This document shows, piece by piece, positions 26,929 through 35,836 of a DNA stretch of 64,000 nucleotides. Below the pieces are notes generated by a model. The model saw only the letters and a program-made list of their open reading frames with translations, searched no databases and was not told where the DNA came from. The stretch is from Metabacillus litoralis. Its GTDB lineage: Bacteria > Bacillota > Bacilli > Bacillales > Bacillaceae. Numbering within the stretch: position 1 is the stretch's first letter; every line of letters begins with the position of its first letter. The position numbers and the translations under genes are program-made. The DNA is taken from the NCBI RefSeq assembly GCF_003667825.1, contig NZ_CP033043.1, positions 1,117,001 through 1,181,000 of the forward strand. The letters run 5' to 3'.

Positions 26929-27801
26929 TTAGAAACTTCTGTTTTCTTCAGCTGCCATTGCTTCAGCTTTCGTTCTATGCACTGTACCGAACGGGTGCTC
27001 TGGTGGTGCGTAAATCGAGTAAAGCTTAAGCGGTTTGTTTCCCGTATTTGTGAGATTATGCCATTTTCCGGCTGGTATCATAATCGCAAAATCATCAGAT
27101 ACTTTTCTTACATAATCCAATCGATCTTTCCTGTCACCCATTTGTACAAGTCCTTGACCTTCTTCAATTCTCAAGAATTGATCAGTATTCGGATGAATTT
27201 CTAATCCAATGCTATCCCCAACATCAATACTCATTAACGTGACTTGAAGTTTGTTACCTGTCCATATTGCTGTACGAAATGTTTTGTTTTGTTTTGTGAC
27301 CTTTTCAATATCAACGACAAACGGGTTTCTGCCATAATCTTTTCTCTGATTTGCACGGTCTTTAAGTAAATTCCGGAAAATTTGAGCATTTACTTCCTGA
27401 GTATTTGTTTTCAACCATAAGATATGCTGCATAATAGGATCTTGATTAAGTAAAGAATGATTTCGATTTTCGAAAGAACCTTCCGCTTCAAAAGCCTTTT
27501 CCAATCCTTCCTCGTAACTTAGAAAAGGAATTTCAACAATTTGATAAAGAGGCTTTGTTCCAGTAAGGTTTATATACAAATTGGTGAGTTGATTGGTTGT
27601 TGCTTTTTTTCCTTCTAACGCATAAAGAATATCATTTCTGTGGTTTTCATCTGTAGCTGATTTTGCCAGCCGCATATAAAGGTCAATTGTTGAGGCACCT
27701 TTTTTGATTTCATCTAAGAGAATCGACATTGCCTGATCATTGTAGTTATGATCATTTCTTGTTAAAAATCCAGAGTGGTAATAAGGATAAGGCTCATACA
27801 T
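26929..27801 (-). CDS. Ferritin-like / cupin two-domain protein
   Basis: A 290-residue soluble protein. The N-terminal half (about 20-150) is helical and ferritin-like (SILLDEIKKGASTIDLYMRLAKSA, ILYALEGKKATTNQL). The C-terminal half is a cupin (about 165-275): SIDVGDSIGLEIHPNTDQFLRIEEGQG is the first motif with Glu, His and Glu, and PAGKWHNLTN the second with His. Metal binding is likely; the reaction is unknown. The start is ATG 27801 with GAAAGGATTG upstream. A sigma-K-like promoter pattern lies upstream, so it may be a spore-associated protein. It is transcribed alone. Confidence 0.8.
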   Translation of the reverse strand: MYEPYPYYHSGFLTRNDHNYNDQAMSILLDEIKKGASTIDLYMRLAKSATDENHRNDILYALEGKKATTNQLTNLYINLTGTKPLYQIVEIPFLSYEEGLEKAFEAEGSFENRNHSLLNQDPIMQHILWLKTNTQEVNAQIFRNLLKDRANQRKDYGRNPFVVDIEKVTKQNKTFRTAIWTGNKLQVTLMSIDVGDSIGLEIHPNTDQFLRIEEGQGLVQMGDRKDRLDYVRKVSDDFAIMIPAGKWHNLTNTGNKPLKLYSIYAPPEHPFGTVHRTKAEAMAAEENRSF

Positions 27802-27833
27802 TTATCTCAATCCTTTCAATAATTTTACAACAC

Positions 27834-27860
27834 TATCTTATGCCTATGTGTAAAGAGTGT
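27834..27860 (-). promoter_or_regulatory. Possible sigma-K promoter of the cupin gene
   Basis: On the minus strand, AC (27859-27860) is followed after 16 bases by CATAAGATA (27834-27842), which fits the sigma-K pattern AC-N16-CATANNNTA. The motif is short, so this is only suggestive. Confidence 0.35.
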
Positions 27861-27946
27861 ACTTCGTTTTATTGTCCTAATTGATTTGTCTGGATGGATA
27901 TTTTTAGTTCGTTACATACTAAAAATAAAATGAAAGGAGAATTATT

Positions 27947-28084
27947 ATGAAAGAAACAAAACAAGCAAAAGAAGAGTATAGTTCAACGAATGAACACGAA
28001 TTTTCAGAAGAGCTTTCCGATGGAGGAGAGCGAAACGAAATCATCACAATACAACAAAATGATGAATATTTAAAGGAGTCATAA
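27947..28084 (+). CDS. Small acidic protein (possibly YfhD-like)
   Basis: A 45-residue acidic, hydrophilic protein from ATG 27947, with AAAGGAG at good distance. It contains EFSEELSD, like the EFSEELAD core that I remember from small YfhD-family proteins, but the rest differs. The next gene starts three bases after its stop and uses an AAGGAG that lies within this gene, so they are coupled. Function unknown. Confidence 0.55.
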   Translation: MKETKQAKEEYSSTNEHEFSEELSDGGERNEIITIQQNDEYLKES

Positions 28085-28087
28085 TAG

Positions 28088-28339
28088 ATGGATGAGCTAA
28101 AGCACTATGTTCAAATCATTAAACAAAACCTTGAAACATTGAGTGCTCCAGATTATGAAGGAAAAGATGAGGAATTAATGAGGCAGCAAGAGGAATTAGA
28201 AAAAGTTGAACAGCATTTTTTATCAGAAATCAATTCATCTGAAAGCTTTGATCACATTGTAAACTCTGCAGTAAAGTGTGCCTCAAATGAAATATCGTTA
28301 GATGAGTTAGAAGATGAATACAATCTATTAACAAAATAA
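28088..28339 (+). CDS. Small helical hypothetical protein
   Basis: An 83-residue acidic protein predicted to be almost all helix, with a coiled-coil-like middle (EELMRQQEELEKVEQHFL). No membrane segment or known domain. AAGGAG at 28073-28078 sits nine bases before ATG 28088. It is the second gene of a two-gene unit with the 45-residue acidic protein and is followed by a small hairpin and T run. Confidence 0.7.
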   Translation: MDELKHYVQIIKQNLETLSAPDYEGKDEELMRQQEELEKVEQHFLSEINSSESFDHIVNSAVKCASNEISLDELEDEYNLLTK

Positions 28340-28361
28340 CATCCTGCGGGGTGTTTTTTTG
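28340..28361 (+). terminator. Probable terminator
   Basis: A short ACATCC/GGGTGT stem with one G:U pair and a TGCG loop, followed by seven T. Confidence 0.55.
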
Positions 28362-28477
28362 TCTAATTACTCAACTGAGTTTTGTAAATTTTTTTGTAAT
28401 TGGTCTTTTCTGTACTTTCTTCCATATTTATTACTGAGCTAATATTACCACTGATATTCCAATGGGAGGAATACATT

Positions 28478-29446
28478 ATGAAAGCAATTGTTCAGTACAA
28501 ATACGGTTCACCAGAGGTTTTAAACCTAGAAGAAGTTGATAAACCCGCCCTTAATGACCATCAAGTTCTGGTGAAAATACATGCAGCTTCCGTAAATTTT
28601 GGGAATCTTGTCCTATTAAAAGGAAAACCGTATATCACTCGACTTTTTTATGGAGTATTAAAGCCCAAGCATCCAATTCCAGGTGGTGACATCGCAGGTT
28701 GTGTTGAAGCTGTGGGTTCAAAAGTAACTCAGTTTAAACCAGGAGATGAGGTATTTGGGGATTTATCCTCCTCTGGATGGGGAGCATTTGCCGAATATGT
28801 TTCAGCTCCGGAAAGCTCATTAGAACGAAAACCTGTAAATATGAGTTTTGAAGAAGCAGCTGCAGTTCCAATGGCAGCAGTAACTGCCCTGCAGGGATTG
28901 AGAGATAAAGGGAAAATAAATTCAGGGCAAAAGGTATTAATATATGGAGCCTCTGGTGGTGTAGGAACGTTTGCTGTGCAAATTGCTAAAGCATTTGGTG
29001 CTGAGGTAACGGGTGTGTGCAGTACGAGAAATATAGATATATTACGAACTATAGGTGCTGACTACATAATCGATTATAAAATAGAAGGTATTGATAAATA
29101 CAGGGAGTATTTTGATCTGATCATCGGGGTAAACGGACATCAACCATTATCTGTTTATAAGCGAGCATTAAAACGTCATGGTATCTTTGTTCACGTTGGT
29201 GGGGCTGAATCTCAACTGTATCAAACAGTTTTACAGGGAGGCTGGATATCATTTACAGAAAAAAAGAAAATGAATGTTTTTTTGCAAAGAGCTAATCAAA
29301 AAGATCTGATATTTATAAAGGATTTAATAGAATCTGGTAAGGTAAAAGCAGTGATTGATCAGCAATTTGAATTAAGTGAAGTACCACAGGCCTTAACCTA
29401 TTTTGCCGAAGGACACGCTCAGGGAAAAGTTATTATAACCATGTAA
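28478..29446 (+). CDS. MDR-superfamily zinc-free oxidoreductase (quinone reductase-like)
   Basis: A 322-residue medium-chain dehydrogenase/reductase. The GroES-like N-domain (about 1-130) has VKIHAASVNFGNLVLLKG and GGDIAGCVEAVGSKVTQFKPGDEV; the Rossmann domain has YGASGGVGTFAVQIAKA at about residue 152. The zinc ligands of classical alcohol dehydrogenases are absent, so NADPH-dependent quinone or enone reduction is likely. Start ATG 28478 has GGGAGGA upstream; the frame is open further 5' but without a site. It is a single gene. Confidence 0.87.
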   Translation: MKAIVQYKYGSPEVLNLEEVDKPALNDHQVLVKIHAASVNFGNLVLLKGKPYITRLFYGVLKPKHPIPGGDIAGCVEAVGSKVTQFKPGDEVFGDLSSSGWGAFAEYVSAPESSLERKPVNMSFEEAAAVPMAAVTALQGLRDKGKINSGQKVLIYGASGGVGTFAVQIAKAFGAEVTGVCSTRNIDILRTIGADYIIDYKIEGIDKYREYFDLIIGVNGHQPLSVYKRALKRHGIFVHVGGAESQLYQTVLQGGWISFTEKKKMNVFLQRANQKDLIFIKDLIESGKVKAVIDQQFELSEVPQALTYFAEGHAQGKVIITM

Positions 29447-29526
29447 GGTATACGATTTATTTTTAAAATACAAAAATAATATTTAATAAAAAGTAATGGT
29501 TTAATTTACTGCAAAACTTCCATTCT

Positions 29527-29556
29527 TTGTCTCTTTTAAAAATAAATTAGTATAAT
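29527..29556 (+). promoter_or_regulatory. Candidate sigma-A promoter of ilvD
   Basis: TTGTCT (29527-29532), 18 bases, TATAAT (29551-29556), about 100 bases before ilvD. No T-box features (specifier hairpin plus conserved AGGGTGG element) are visible in the leader. Confidence 0.5.
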
Positions 29557-29653
29557 AATTATTCAAATAAGAAGAAATATATTGATTATTTAGTCAATTA
29601 GAAGTAACCTATTACTATCATTCTTTAATTACGTCAGGAGAAGGGAGATTTGA

Positions 29654-31330
29654 ATGATGGATTTACGTAGTAATATGATTAAAAAAGGATTTGATCGTGC
29701 ACCGCATCGTAGCTTACTTCGTGCGGCAGGTGTAAAAGAAGAGGATTTTGATAAACCGTTTATCGCGGTTTGTAATTCATATATTGATATTGTACCTGGA
29801 CACGTACATTTACAAGAATTCGGTAAAATTGTAAAAGAAGCAATACGTGAAGCGGGTGGAGTACCATTTGAGTTTAATACAATCGGTGTAGATGATGGAA
29901 TTGCAATGGGACATATTGGAATGCGCTATTCCTTACCAAGCCGTGAAATTATTGCAGATTCTATTGAAACTGTTGTTTCAGCACACTGGTTCGATGGAAT
30001 GGTTTGTATTCCAAACTGTGACAAAATCACACCAGGGATGATGATGGCAGCATTACGTCTTAATATCCCTACAGTATTTGTAAGTGGTGGCCCTATGAAG
30101 GCTGGTGTGACAAGTGATGGGAAAAAAATCTCACTTTCTTCTGTATTTGAAGGAGTAGGTGCCTATCAATCTGGTAAACTAGATGAAAAAGGTTTAACAG
30201 AGCTTGAGCAATTTGGCTGCCCAACATGCGGTTCTTGTTCAGGTATGTTTACAGCGAACTCCATGAACTGTTTAGCTGAAGCACTTGGATTAGCTCTTCC
30301 TGGTAACGGAACGATTTTAGCCGTTGCGCCTGAGCGTAGAGAGTTTGTAAAACGTTCTGCAAAACAATTAATGAATCTTATTAAAGACGATATTAAGCCT
30401 AGAGATATCGTAACAGAAAAAGCAATTGATAATGCTTTTGCACTTGATATGGCATTAGGTGGATCAACAAACACGGTTCTTCACACGTTAGCTTTAGCAC
30501 ATGAAGCGGAAATTGAATACCCAATTCAACGTATTAATGAAGTGGCAGCACGTGTTCCACATTTATCTAAGCTTGCTCCTGCATCAGATCACCATATTGA
30601 GGATTTACATGAAGCTGGTGGTGTATCTGCTGCATTGTATGAGCTTTCTAAGAAAGAAGGAGCTCTTCATCTTGATACTTTAACTGTTACGGGCAAAACC
30701 CTTGGGGAAAACATCGCTGGCTGTGAAATAAAAGATCATGAGGTGATCCGTCCTATTGACAATCCACATACTGAAAAAGGTGGACTTGCTGTTTTATTCG
30801 GAAACCTTGCTCCAGACGGTGCGATTATTAAAACAGGTGGTGTACAAAACGGAATTACTAGCCATGAAGGACCTGCAATTGTGTTTGAATCACAAGAAGA
30901 GGCAATCAATGGAATTGTAAATGGTAAAGTAAAAGAAGGACATGTAGTGATTATTCGTTACGAGGGACCAAAAGGTGGACCTGGTATGCCGGAAATGCTT
31001 TCTCCAACATCTATGATTGTTGGAATGGGACTTGGACCAAAAGTTGCACTTGTAACAGATGGTCGTTTCTCAGGAGCTTCTCGTGGATTATCGATCGGAC
31101 ATGCTTCACCTGAAGCGGCAGAAGGCGGTCCACTAGCATTCGTTGAAAATGGTGATCACATCGTAATTGATATTGAAAACCGTACAATGGATGTTCAAGT
31201 AGATGATGAAGAATGGGAAAAACGTAAAGGAAACTGGAAAGGCTTTGAACCAAAAGTGAAAAAAGGCTATCTAGCTCGTTATTCCAAACTTGTAACATCT
31301 GCTAGTACCGGCGGTATTATGAAAATCTAA
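29654..31330 (+). CDS. ilvD: Dihydroxy-acid dehydratase
   Basis: A 558-residue Fe-S dehydratase that makes the 2-oxo acids of the valine, leucine and isoleucine pathways from 2,3-dihydroxy acids. Cluster motifs are intact: [11 protein letters not shown] near the N-terminus, CIPNCDK with Cys118 and Cys122, and [10 protein letters not shown] from Cys189. The end motif [26 protein letters not shown] stretch is present near residue 470. Length is that of the Bacillus enzyme. Two adjacent ATGs (29654, 29657) share the GGAGAAGGGAG site. It stands alone, apart from the main ilv-leu operon, as in other Bacillus. Confidence 0.97.
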   Translation: MMDLRSNMIKKGFDRAPHRSLLRAAGVKEEDFDKPFIAVCNSYIDIVPGHVHLQEFGKIVKEAIREAGGVPFEFNTIGVDDGIAMGHIGMRYSLPSREIIADSIETVVSAHWFDGMVCIPNCDKITPGMMMAALRLNIPTVFVSGGPMKAGVTSDGKKISLSSVFEGVGAYQSGKLDEKGLTELEQFGCPTCGSCSGMFTANSMNCLAEALGLALPGNGTILAVAPERREFVKRSAKQLMNLIKDDIKPRDIVTEKAIDNAFALDMALGGSTNTVLHTLALAHEAEIEYPIQRINEVAARVPHLSKLAPASDHHIEDLHEAGGVSAALYELSKKEGALHLDTLTVTGKTLGENIAGCEIKDHEVIRPIDNPHTEKGGLAVLFGNLAPDGAIIKTGGVQNGITSHEGPAIVFESQEEAINGIVNGKVKEGHVVIIRYEGPKGGPGMPEMLSPTSMIVGMGLGPKVALVTDGRFSGASRGLSIGHASPEAAEGGPLAFVENGDHIVIDIENRTMDVQVDDEEWEKRKGNWKGFEPKVKKGYLARYSKLVTSASTGGIMKI

Positions 31331-31336
31331 TATTCA

Positions 31337-31377
31337 TTAAAAAGGGGTCCAGAATGATTTCATTCTGAACCCCTTTT
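31337..31377 (+). terminator. Terminator after ilvD
   Basis: A long stem, AAAAGGGGTCCAGAATGA with TCATTCTGAACCCCTTTT, with one mismatch or G:U position and a two-base loop. Confidence 0.9.
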
Positions 31378-31441
31378 CATCTATGTAAATGTTAGTGATT
31401 ACTAACAGGAAGATCATTGAATAATTTATGTAAAATGAATA

Positions 31442-32113
31442 TTACTTTTTAAATACATGTTGTCCAATTTGTACTGTTGTTTCTCTTGAATCAAGCCATC
31501 TACTTTCGGCAATATCCGGATTATAGAAGAATAAGGCATCCTTTGCTATAGCCCTCATATCAGATAGGGCAGCAAAAACAGCTTTTCTAGACTCTTCATC
31601 TGCTGGTCTATTAATCTGTCCATTTGCAACTGGCTGAAATTGATTACGTTGATAGATAACTTCTCTAACTGTATCAGGGAATTTTGGGCTGTCAACTCGA
31701 TTTAACACAACACTAGCAACTGCTACTTTACCTTCAAACGATTCTGTTTGAGCCTCAGCTCGTACAATTCTTGCTAATAAATCTATTTCAGCTTCTGAAA
31801 GGCTAATCTTTTCAGAGCGATCATTTCCTCTGCTAACTTGAGTGGCATTATTTGTTTTATTTGAAAGTGTCTTTACACTTGTCTTATCCGAAGTATTAAT
31901 AGTCTTATTAATATTTGTATGAATTTGTTGGCCAACATAAATTAAATCAATGTTTTTAACTTGCGGGTTTGCTTTTGCTAGTTGATCTAATGATAGTCCA
32001 TTCTTACGTGCGATTTCCGACATCGTGTCACCTTTTTCAACCGTATGTGCAAAAGTAGGTGCAGCGACAAACAGAGTGGTCAGGAATGCTAGTAAAAAAA
32101 ATAGTTTTTTCAC
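31442..32113 (-). CDS. LysM cell wall hydrolase (SleB/CwlJ-type Hydrolase_2)
   Basis: A 223-residue exported protein: signal peptide about 1-22 (ends PTFA), one LysM domain (about 23-67, HTVEKGDTMSEIARKNGLS), a polar Thr/Lys/Asn-rich linker, and a SleB-type hydrolase domain (about 105-222). The catalytic Glu region RIVRAEAQTESFEGKVAVA and the YQRNQFQPV motif are present. Family members are lytic transglycosylases or amidases for cortex or cell wall; B. subtilis YkvT is similar in size. The start ATG 32113 has AGGAGG upstream. It is a single gene. Confidence 0.9.
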   Translation of the reverse strand: MKKLFFLLAFLTTLFVAAPTFAHTVEKGDTMSEIARKNGLSLDQLAKANPQVKNIDLIYVGQQIHTNINKTINTSDKTSVKTLSNKTNNATQVSRGNDRSEKISLSEAEIDLLARIVRAEAQTESFEGKVAVASVVLNRVDSPKFPDTVREVIYQRNQFQPVANGQINRPADEESRKAVFAALSDMRAIAKDALFFYNPDIAESRWLDSRETTVQIGQHVFKK

Positions 32114-32288
32114 AATTAGTCCTCCTAGTAAATATCATTTTTTGAACTCTTGTCTTACTCATACCTATGTCCAAAAAAAATTGAATAGTGTTACAATTTT
32201 ATTACAGGAAGATTACAAGAGGCTGAAACACTGATATTTCATAGGTTATGCAGTCTTAATATAAATAAAAAAATAGAGGAAGAAATAA

Positions 32289-33407
32289 ATGGAGAGAGAA
32301 AATCTAGAATTAGTTATAGAGTTACGTCATGAATTACATAAACATCCAGAGCTTTCTAACCATGAAGTATGGACAAAACAACATTTGATTTCGTTTCTAA
32401 AAAGTTATACAAATCTTGAAGTCGTTGACAAAGGAAAGTGGTTTTACGCAATATACCGAGTAGGACATGATCGAGAAAACATTGCATTTCGAGCAGACTT
32501 TGACGCACTTCCAATCGAAGAAACGATTGTCATTCCGCATGCCTCACAGGCACCCGCTGTATCTCACAAATGTGGTCATGACGGTCATTCAGCATCTTTA
32601 GCTGGATTAGCTCTTGAAATAGATCAAAAAGGAGCAGACAAAAATATCTTTTTCCTATTTCAACACGCTGAGGAAACTGGAGATGGAGCGGTAGAATGTG
32701 TTTCTTTTATAAAGGAGAACAACATCCAAGAGATCTATGCTTACCACAATATGAGTGGAATGGCTCATAATACGGTGAATGTTATAAACGGAACGGCTCA
32801 CTGTGCGTCTAAAGGCATGACAATTTTTATGGAAGGAACTCCGGCACATGCTAGTCAGCCTGAAGATGGGATTAATCCTGCCTTTGCTATGGCAAAAATC
32901 ATTGATACAATCGATGTCTTTACATCTGTCGAGCATAATAAAGGTATGGTTCTCTGTACTGTGGTGCATGTTAATATCGGTGAAAAGGCATTCGGGGTAT
33001 CAGCAAGCAAAGGTGAGCTGCTTTTGACGATTCGTGCTCTGTATGAAGAAGACTTGGATAAACTGCAGCATAATCTTGAAGAACTAACATTATCGCTTGC
33101 AAAGCAATATGGACTAAAGGCGAGTTTTTCCTATAACGATGTTTTTCCTGAGACGGTTAATCATAAGGAGAGCTCAGATAAAATACGCGTTGCTTGTAAA
33201 AACAAAGGGATTAATCTTATTGAAATGAAGCAGGCGTTTCGTGCTTCTGAGGATTTCGGTCATTACTTAAAGGAAACGAAAGGGGCTATTTTCTATATCG
33301 GAAATGGCGAAGAATATCCACCTATTCATACTGTTGAATATGATTTCAGAGACGACGTGATAGAAACGGCGGTCGAGCTGTTTAAGGGATTAATTGAAAT
33401 AAGTTAA
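32289..33407 (+). CDS. M20-family amidohydrolase (N-acyl amino acid deacylase-like)
   Basis: A 372-residue metal-dependent amidohydrolase of family M20D. It has the N-terminal RHELHKHPELSNHE, FRADFDALPIEE (metal Asp), SHKCGHDGHSASLAG (Cys/His ligands), the active-site pair HAEETGDGA, and a small dimerisation domain (about 165-280). A likely final metal His lies in IHTVEYDF. It should remove an acyl group from an amino acid or a conjugate. GAGGAAG precedes ATG 32289; no operon partner is evident. Confidence 0.9.
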   Translation: MERENLELVIELRHELHKHPELSNHEVWTKQHLISFLKSYTNLEVVDKGKWFYAIYRVGHDRENIAFRADFDALPIEETIVIPHASQAPAVSHKCGHDGHSASLAGLALEIDQKGADKNIFFLFQHAEETGDGAVECVSFIKENNIQEIYAYHNMSGMAHNTVNVINGTAHCASKGMTIFMEGTPAHASQPEDGINPAFAMAKIIDTIDVFTSVEHNKGMVLCTVVHVNIGEKAFGVSASKGELLLTIRALYEEDLDKLQHNLEELTLSLAKQYGLKASFSYNDVFPETVNHKESSDKIRVACKNKGINLIEMKQAFRASEDFGHYLKETKGAIFYIGNGEEYPPIHTVEYDFRDDVIETAVELFKGLIEIS

Positions 33408-33554
33408 TTAAGGTTTGGAGAAGGATTTGATAAGAGAGAATGAAAAAGGAAGAGAAAGGACAAGATTTTGTTTAGAGTTAATTTAAAAAATGAGTAAATT
33501 ACTTCAGTTAATGTTATAGTTAGAAAGACATTTTAAAAGAGAGTGGTGATGAAC

Positions 33555-33932
33555 ATGATTGAAATAAAAACATCTTCTCTCAGTGATGGAGAATTTAATA
33601 GAGGAGTATTTGCTAAAACTAATATCAAAAAAGGTGAGCTTTTACATGAGGCACCTGTCATTTCTTATCCAAATGATCAGCATCAACATATAGAAAAAAC
33701 ATTACTTGCTGATTATGCTTTTGAATATGGTATAAATCACACAGCTATCCTTCTAGGTTATGGAATGCTATTTAACCATTCATATGAACCTAATGCGATT
33801 TATGAGATTAATTTCGATAATCATACCTTTGATTTTTATGCTTATACTGATATACAAGCTGGAGATGAGATTTTAATAAACTATAATGGTGATGTTGATG
33901 ATAAAGAGCCATTGTGGTTTGATAAGGAGTAA
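33555..33932 (+). CDS. Small SET-domain protein
   Basis: A 125-residue protein that is essentially one SET domain: RGVFAKTNIKKGELLHEAPVI at the start, MLFNHSYEPNAIYE (the NHS motif for AdoMet) near residue 76, and AGDEILINYNGD near the end with the catalytic-type Tyr. It has no pre-SET or post-SET zinc region. It could methylate a protein lysine, but bacterial members have few known targets. Starts at ATG 33549 or 33555 are both possible; GGTGAT fits 33555 better. Single gene. Confidence 0.8.
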   Translation: MIEIKTSSLSDGEFNRGVFAKTNIKKGELLHEAPVISYPNDQHQHIEKTLLADYAFEYGINHTAILLGYGMLFNHSYEPNAIYEINFDNHTFDFYAYTDIQAGDEILINYNGDVDDKEPLWFDKE

Positions 33933-33992
33933 TTTGTACGAATAGTCCTTTTTTGTTAATTGGTTATTGTAATATTCGTACACTTTTATTAT

Positions 33993-34030
33993 GTGAACCA
34001 ATCCATTAGAGGATTAGGTTCACTTTTTTT
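33993..34030 (+). terminator. Terminator after the SET gene
   Basis: GTGAACC (33993-33999) pairs with GGTTCAC (34017-34023), extended by ATCC/GGAT, followed by seven T. A second inverted repeat GTACGAATA/TATTCGTAC (33936-33944, 33973-33981) lies just before it. Confidence 0.85.
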
Positions 34031-34048
34031 AGAGTTGACTAGGAAAGA

Positions 34049-34083
34049 GTGCCTGTCACCTCCCGTTTTTTCTTGTTTCACAG
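34049..34083 (+). repeat. Dispersed repeat copy 1
   Basis: GTGCCTGTCACC, CTCCCG, TTTTTTCTTGTTTCACA. Same family as copies at 34512, 39368 and 40003. Confidence 0.8.
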
Positions 34084-34185
34084 AGCCAAATAGAGATCTT
34101 TCTAAATGCAATGTTTTTCATTGTATTTATTTAGCATGAAAGTGGTATAATCTTCAAAGTAGATTAGACTTAGGAGATGACAAAA

Positions 34186-34407
34186 ATGGCAAATATAAAA
34201 TTTGACATTCAACAAAATTTAGGTATGATATCCGAAGGTGCGAAAGGGTGGAAGAAGGAATTTAATCTTATTAGCTGGAATGGCCGCGATCCCAAATATG
34301 ATATACGTGATTGGGATGAACAACACGAAAAAATGGGGAAAGGCGTTACACTTTCTAAAGAAGAAGTCATTCAGCTTAGAGAGATCTTAAATGGAATAGA
34401 ATTATAG
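34186..34407 (+). CDS. YdbC-like / PC4-fold protein
   Basis: A 73-residue protein matching the bacterial YdbC / PC4 (transcriptional coactivator p15) family: IKFDIQQNLGMISEGAKGWKK at the start and the aromatic-rich NLISWNGRDPKYDIRDWDEQHEKMGKGVTL in the middle. Relatives bind single-stranded DNA. TAGGAG at proper distance favours ATG 34186 over ATG 34177, which would touch the site. Single gene between two dispersed-repeat copies. Confidence 0.88.
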   Translation: MANIKFDIQQNLGMISEGAKGWKKEFNLISWNGRDPKYDIRDWDEQHEKMGKGVTLSKEEVIQLREILNGIEL

Positions 34408-34511
34408 TAAATAACACTTTAAGAACTAGTATGAATAAGATACAGGTTCTTAATTTTTGTTTTTACAGGAGAACACTTAGTATGTTGTCAAGAAGAAAAT
34501 CACGACAAATA

Positions 34512-34533
34512 TCGGGTGGTGACAGGCACCCGA
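34512..34533 (-). repeat. Dispersed repeat copy 2 (inverted)
   Basis: The complement of GTGCCTGTCACCACCCGA, bounded by TCGGGTG and CACCCGA that can pair. It lies in the leader of the Bcr/CflA gene, just before its ribosome site. Confidence 0.8.
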
Positions 34534-34546
34534 AAGGAGAGACATC

Positions 34547-35758
34547 ATGAATAATTTAACCGGTTCAAAACGTTTGCAACTGGGGTTGCTTTTAGGTTCT
34601 TTGGGGCTATTGGGTCCATTTACGATTGATATGTACTTACCGTCATTTCCTACGATTGTAGAGGATTATCATACAAATGCATCTCTTGTACAAATTAGCT
34701 TAACAACATGTTTATTAGGTTTAGGTCTAGGACAATTGGTTATTGGTCCGATGAGTGATGTACAAGGACGACGCAAACCCTTACTTATTTTCATTATTCT
34801 TTATTTACTTGCATCATTATCATGTGCAATATCACCAAATATTTATATTTTCATAGCTTCAAGATTTATTCAAGGCTTTGCGGCTGCAGGAGGTCTCGTT
34901 ATTTCACGAGCGGTTGTCCGGGATCTTTATAGTGGGAAAGAATTAACTAAGTTTTTTGCTCTATTAATGTTAGTAGGTAATCTAGGTCCAATCGTTGCAC
35001 CGATTGTTGGTGGAGGGATTTTAGCCTTTACAAACTGGACGGGTGTATTTTTTGTTTTAGCATGTGTAGGATTCATTTTATTCTTAACTGTATCATGGAA
35101 ACTTGAAGAAACATTACCGGAGGAAAAACGTGTTCCAAGTAATTTTAAACAGATTGTCAAAAACTTTGGCTCTCTACTAAAGGATCGCCAATTCGCAGGC
35201 TATGCTCTTACACAAGGGTTTATCATCGCCGGTATTTTTGCCTATGTATCTGGTATTCCTTTTGTCTATCAAAATATATATGGCGTCACTCCACAGCAGT
35301 TTAGCTTTTTATTTGGAGTTAATGGAATTGCTTTGATCATCGGAAGTCAGTCAGTAGGACGATTAAACGATATGATCTCTGAAAAAACGTTTTTAAAGAT
35401 TGGATTAATTTTATCTAACACAGCAGGTGCACTTTTACTAATAGCACTGCTTTTAAAAGCGCCAATCATAGCAGTTGCCATTCCTATTTTCTTTTTAGTT
35501 GCTTCTATCGGGATTATTTCCACAACATCATTCGCACTAGCAATGGATACACAAGGGCATATAGCAGGTAGTGCTTCAGCGCTTCTTGGACTTTTACCAT
35601 TTGTCCTTGGTTCGTTAACAGCGCCGTTAGTTGGTATTGCTGGAGAATACAATGCTATTCCAATGGGAATTGTCACTTTTTCTGCAAGCTTTTTAGCTTT
35701 CTTATCTTATTTTGGATTAGTTAGAAAAGCACCGGTAAAAGTTCAAACTGCAAAGTAA
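34547..35758 (+). CDS. Bcr/CflA-family multidrug efflux MFS transporter
   Basis: A 403-residue, 12-segment MFS protein with Bcr/CflA marks: GPFTIDMYLPSFP near residue 21 (conserved Asp in segment 1), GQLVIGPMSDVQGRRKPL (motif A), and RFIQGFAAAGGLVISRAVVRD. Family members export drugs, sulfonamides or sulfur compounds with proton exchange. AAAGGAGAG precedes ATG 34547. A dispersed-repeat copy that can fold lies 14 bases before the start and may affect translation. Confidence 0.92.
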   Translation: MNNLTGSKRLQLGLLLGSLGLLGPFTIDMYLPSFPTIVEDYHTNASLVQISLTTCLLGLGLGQLVIGPMSDVQGRRKPLLIFIILYLLASLSCAISPNIYIFIASRFIQGFAAAGGLVISRAVVRDLYSGKELTKFFALLMLVGNLGPIVAPIVGGGILAFTNWTGVFFVLACVGFILFLTVSWKLEETLPEEKRVPSNFKQIVKNFGSLLKDRQFAGYALTQGFIIAGIFAYVSGIPFVYQNIYGVTPQQFSFLFGVNGIALIIGSQSVGRLNDMISEKTFLKIGLILSNTAGALLLIALLLKAPIIAVAIPIFFLVASIGIISTTSFALAMDTQGHIAGSASALLGLLPFVLGSLTAPLVGIAGEYNAIPMGIVTFSASFLAFLSYFGLVRKAPVKVQTAK

Positions 35759-35836
35759 GGGATATTCTTTTGATTCTTCCTAAAAATTTAGTATAGTTAG
35801 ATTGACGGTTAAACTAACATATAGGAGTGATGGTAG

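Noticed and set aside
29447..29653. Possible T-box or attenuator in the ilvD leader
   Set aside because: No specifier-loop layout, no conserved T-box core sequence and no terminator/antiterminator pair could be seen; only a plain promoter candidate remains.
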